DNA of 64,000 bases from Axinella damicornis (taxonomy: Eukaryota > Porifera > Demospongiae > Axinellida > Axinellidae), in contig OZ007514.1 in the NCBI GenBank assembly GCA_963931865.1, positions 11,953,478 through 12,017,477 of the forward strand, written 5' to 3'. Each line of letters opens with the position of its first letter. Positions within the stretch are counted from its first letter, which is position 1. Shown here piece by piece: positions 61,399 through 64,000 of this stretch. The notes beneath the pieces are model-generated. The model searched no databases and had not been told where the DNA came from. It saw nothing but the letters and a program-made list of their open reading frames with translations. The translations under genes were made by a program, and so were the position numbers.

Positions 61399-61849
61399 CG
61401 CACACGTGTATAGTAAATATTGAGACGGCGCATTAATGTAGCTATACTCAAAGAGTACGTACGAGTACATTGCATTTCTGGAGGTTCACCAACAGCTCTG
61501 AAGTATCCCTCAAAGCAGGAGCACTCGGACAGCCCTCGTTGCGTGCTGTTGCTGTTAGCAGGACAGGGGAGACAGGTGACGTTGACAGACAGGTACATCC
61601 CAGCATCACAACCTTTGAAGGAGGGAGGAAGAAAGGATGATCAGTGCAGCGAAAATCATAAACGCAACCAAGATGGCCAGTTGCAGTGAGTAGGTCTACT
61701 CTTCAGTTTTAAGAATTATGTAAATGCGACATCACTTCTAATACCTTGGGCTCAGCACCCTTGAATTGGGTTCAGTTTTCCATATAGTTACAATGTACAT
61801 GTATATTTGGACTTAAAAATGAAATACAGTACTATAATGTTTTTTATGT

Positions 61850-61880
<31 letters not shown>

Positions 61881-63634
61881 GGGGGGGGGGGGAATAGACT
61901 CACCTCCCTCCTCGGTGGTGATGTTCATACTGACAGTCCTCCCACTGGCGTCAGTGGCCTGGGCTGACACTCCATTCTCACCACTCACCATCACCACATA
62001 CCGTGTGAATGGCCTGAGGCCTGTGATCTGACCCATAGTGACATTGACTCGACCGTACACTGTCCCATTGTCTGGGACACCTGCCCTCTGATAGGAGAGT
62101 TGGTACTCCAGGTCATCTCTCCCTCCATTGCTCACTGGAGGGTCCCAACTGAGCTGGACCGTGGTGTCGGTCACTTGGAGCACTCGCAAGTTGAGAGGGG
62201 CAGAGGGGGGCTCTGTATATGTGTGTGTGTGTGTGTGCATACAACAGACACAAATTCAAGGCAACAAAATTTCCACATGTTTGTACATGGGTTTTGATAG
62301 CACAGTAGAGGGTTCTACACAGCATACATGTCTATAATGCACACTCAGAAGGAATGCGTACGAGTACATCCCATTTCTGGAGGTTCTCCAACAGCTCTGA
62401 AGTATCCCTCAAAGCAGGGGCACTCGGACAGCCCTCGTTGTGTGCTGTTGCTGTTAGAAGGACAGGGGAGACAGGTAGTGTTTGTGGACAGGTACATCCC
62501 AGCATCACAACCTTTGTAGGGAGAGGAAGGGAGCAAGGGTGAAGGTAAATAAATGGATGGACAGGTAGACTAACAAATGTACAAGAATGTATGGACAAAC
62601 AAACAGACAAGAACGTACCCACGCATGAGCGACCATCCAAGGATCGCTGAAATCCTGTGTCACATACACATCCAGCACCACCAAGCCCTCCCAAAACACC
62701 GTTCTGTGAGCAAGTAAGTCTTGGTCCATTTCCATTTTCTGGACTTGAATTCTCAACACACTGTCCATTAACTACAATTGGTGCACTGTTGCCAATGAAA
62801 GGAGCTATCACCTCAGGGCGAGTAATGAGATCTGACGTCTCTGCAGGACAAACATAGTAAAATACTAGCACACGATGAACAAGTACGCATGAAGTCTCGT
62901 CTCGGATCCCCAGGTAGAATCCAGTTGCTGCTGTAGCAAAATTTATTTGTACTGAGGAGTTCTCTCTTACATCACCACTGCCATCGGTGGGGGTTATCTG
63001 AGGAGGGACAAACTCATAGTTGCTGAGGTTTCTTGCTGCAGTTGCATTGATGGTTGACGTCTCATACTTGTGGATGGCGAATGTCCGACCACAGTTGTTC
63101 ATTTGAGTGCAAGAGTTCAGTTGAAAGTCTACCTGCACAGTAACTTGTGGCAGTGCAGTACCATCAACCACCCTACTGATGTGCTGAGTGATCATCCAGT
63201 TGTCTTGGTTGCCAGCTTCAAATCCACACACAAAAGCAACTTGTCTGCAAAGGAGATTAGTATTCTGAGTCCACTGGAAAGGGAAAAAAATTACTGCATC
63301 CACTCACTCATACACTAGAGCTGAGTACCAACTAATGTGCTCCTGAACTATACTACAAAATCTCTACCCAACTTACATCAGTTGTAGTACCAGTAGGATT
63401 ATTGTCATCATTGTCCACTTCTTGCCAGACTGCATTCGGATGTGGAGGTAGCAAGTTCTGGTAGTGGCGTGAGTCCATCAGAGGCTTGACCTCGGGAGCG
63501 TAGTCTAGGATGTTAAATCCGATACCAGGCAGGGTTTCGGTGCAGAAAGGATCAGCATCGTCGGGAGCTTGGGCAAAACTCTCTCTCAACAAAGTCAATT
63601 GCAACACGATCACTAGAGCAACCAACAGCCACAT
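58926..63634 (-). CDS. E8: kinase-less Eph-like receptor with three FN3 domains
   Basis: Exons: 63377-63634, 62619-63273, 62362-62511, 61904-62212, 61463-61612, 60923-61231, 60164-60393, 59964-60030 and 58926-59245. The joined frame is 2448 nt (815 aa), open throughout. Residues: signal peptide 1-22, Eph ligand-binding domain to about 235, sushi/EGF-like part to 304, Cys-rich exon to 354, FN3 to 457, second Cys-rich exon to 507, FN3 to 610, FN3 to 709, then TM helix and tail. Introns are mostly phase 1. Like E3 it has the extra Cys-rich + FN3 pair and the NISKGSTIITWLPPAEPNG version of the last FN3. Its tail end (MQVIATEANAAYQVGMQ) equals that of E5 while its TM start equals E3. Upstream in-frame Met at 63700 is less likely as the start. 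Confidence 0.82.
60541..60813. mobile_element. TTTAGTTTTAG-rich insertion in E8 intron 6
   Basis: Begins TGTTGTTATCTAAAACTGAAA-like and ends TTTAGTTAACTAAAACAACA, inverted relative to each other. Filled with TTTAGTTTTAGTT repeats. The matching intron of E3 (23940-24060) lacks it. Confidence 0.5.
61268..61403. repeat. (TG)n tract beside an FN3 splice acceptor of E8
   Basis: TG repeat with TTATG and GCATG breaks. In the direction of E8 it is (CA)n leading to the acceptor of exon 6 at 61231. Confidence 0.9.
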
Positions 63635-63699
63635 TCTTGAATACGTACCCCTGCACTTGTACAATAATATTCTACTTGTGTACTTTCGGCCAGAATACA

Positions 63700-63790
63700 A
63701 TTTACGTGTGGGCGGGGCTGGTCCAATTCAGAGGTCAAGTATACGGTCAAGAAAGCGGAGCAGAAGACGACCTGGTGGACAAAGCTACAG
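63700..63790 (-). promoter_or_regulatory. Family promoter block upstream of E8
   Basis: ACGTGTGGGCGGGGCTGGTC plus the CAAGTATACGGTCAAGAAAG segment (plus strand), about 70 bp upstream of the ATG. The spacer that follows to the window end matches 45161-45370, so the array or its spacer continues to the right. Confidence 0.5.
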
Positions 63791-64000
63791 CTAGCTAGCG
63801 CGCTCACTGAACACAAGGATTCCAATGTGAGGAGATCTGTGCGTGTATTTGCATGTATCACAGCTGTAGTTTGCCGGCATTACTGTTGGAAATATGAATG
63901 TGGGAGTAGTTGGTTACTTATGGGGACGGCTGCATGGGCTTTATTTGGATAAGAATAACAACCAATTCATGAGCTCAATCGTGTTCTGGCTTTTTTTTAC

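Overview
The window is nuclear DNA of an animal. It has spliced genes with short GT-AG introns, many of them phase 1, and abundant (CA)n, (GGA)n and poly-G microsatellites. It also holds non-LTR retrotransposon remains and many short inverted-repeat elements. A sponge or another early-branching marine invertebrate fits best (compact introns, SRCR and Eph-type modules, dense fold-back MITEs), but the species assignment is inference.

The core is a tandem array on the minus strand of Eph-receptor-like genes, called E1 to E8 here from left to right. A complete unit encodes a signal peptide, an Eph-type ligand-binding domain, a Cys-rich sushi/EGF-like segment, two or three fibronectin III domains, one transmembrane helix and a tail of about 70-80 residues with NxxY motifs. 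The tail exon ends in a stop codon. No tyrosine kinase or SAM domain follows in any copy, so these look like kinase-less Eph-type receptors. E3 (22418-27688), E4 (29680-38021), E5 (39887-44998), E7 (51833-57093) and E8 (58926-63634) can be spliced in silico into open frames of about 650-815 codons. E1 (509-1794) is a broken 5' part at the left edge, and E6 (50286-50545) is an isolated piece of a tail exon. E2 (8163-10250) is a chimera: it keeps the family's promoter block and its membrane/tail exon, but an SRCR domain replaces the Eph ectodomain.

The array has been reshuffled. E3 and E8 carry an extra Cys-rich + FN3 exon pair. E4 and E7 are near-identical segmental duplicates. The 3' ends of E5 and E8 are mosaics. 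Nearly all ectodomain exons have phase-1 borders, so modules can be gained or lost without breaking the frame.

Between the units, on the plus strand, lie four broken copies of the 5' exons of the ciliary gene IFT74 (from 3719, 11103, 18702 and 46999). They appear to have travelled with the amplified spacer. Three of them keep an 11-nt microexon directly after a (CA)n tract.

Mobile DNA fills the rest. There is a 4.8-kb fold-back element (13382-18195) with inverted AT-rich satellite arrays around a dead LINE. A 3.56-kb terminal-inverted-repeat element lies in an intron of E4, with empty sites in E5 and E7. A 488-bp MITE with 8-bp target duplications lies in E7. A GGGGACCCC-rich element sits upstream of E1, and several long palindromes are present. 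All exon borders were read by eye from splice signals, phase and comparison between copies; no alignment or database search was run.
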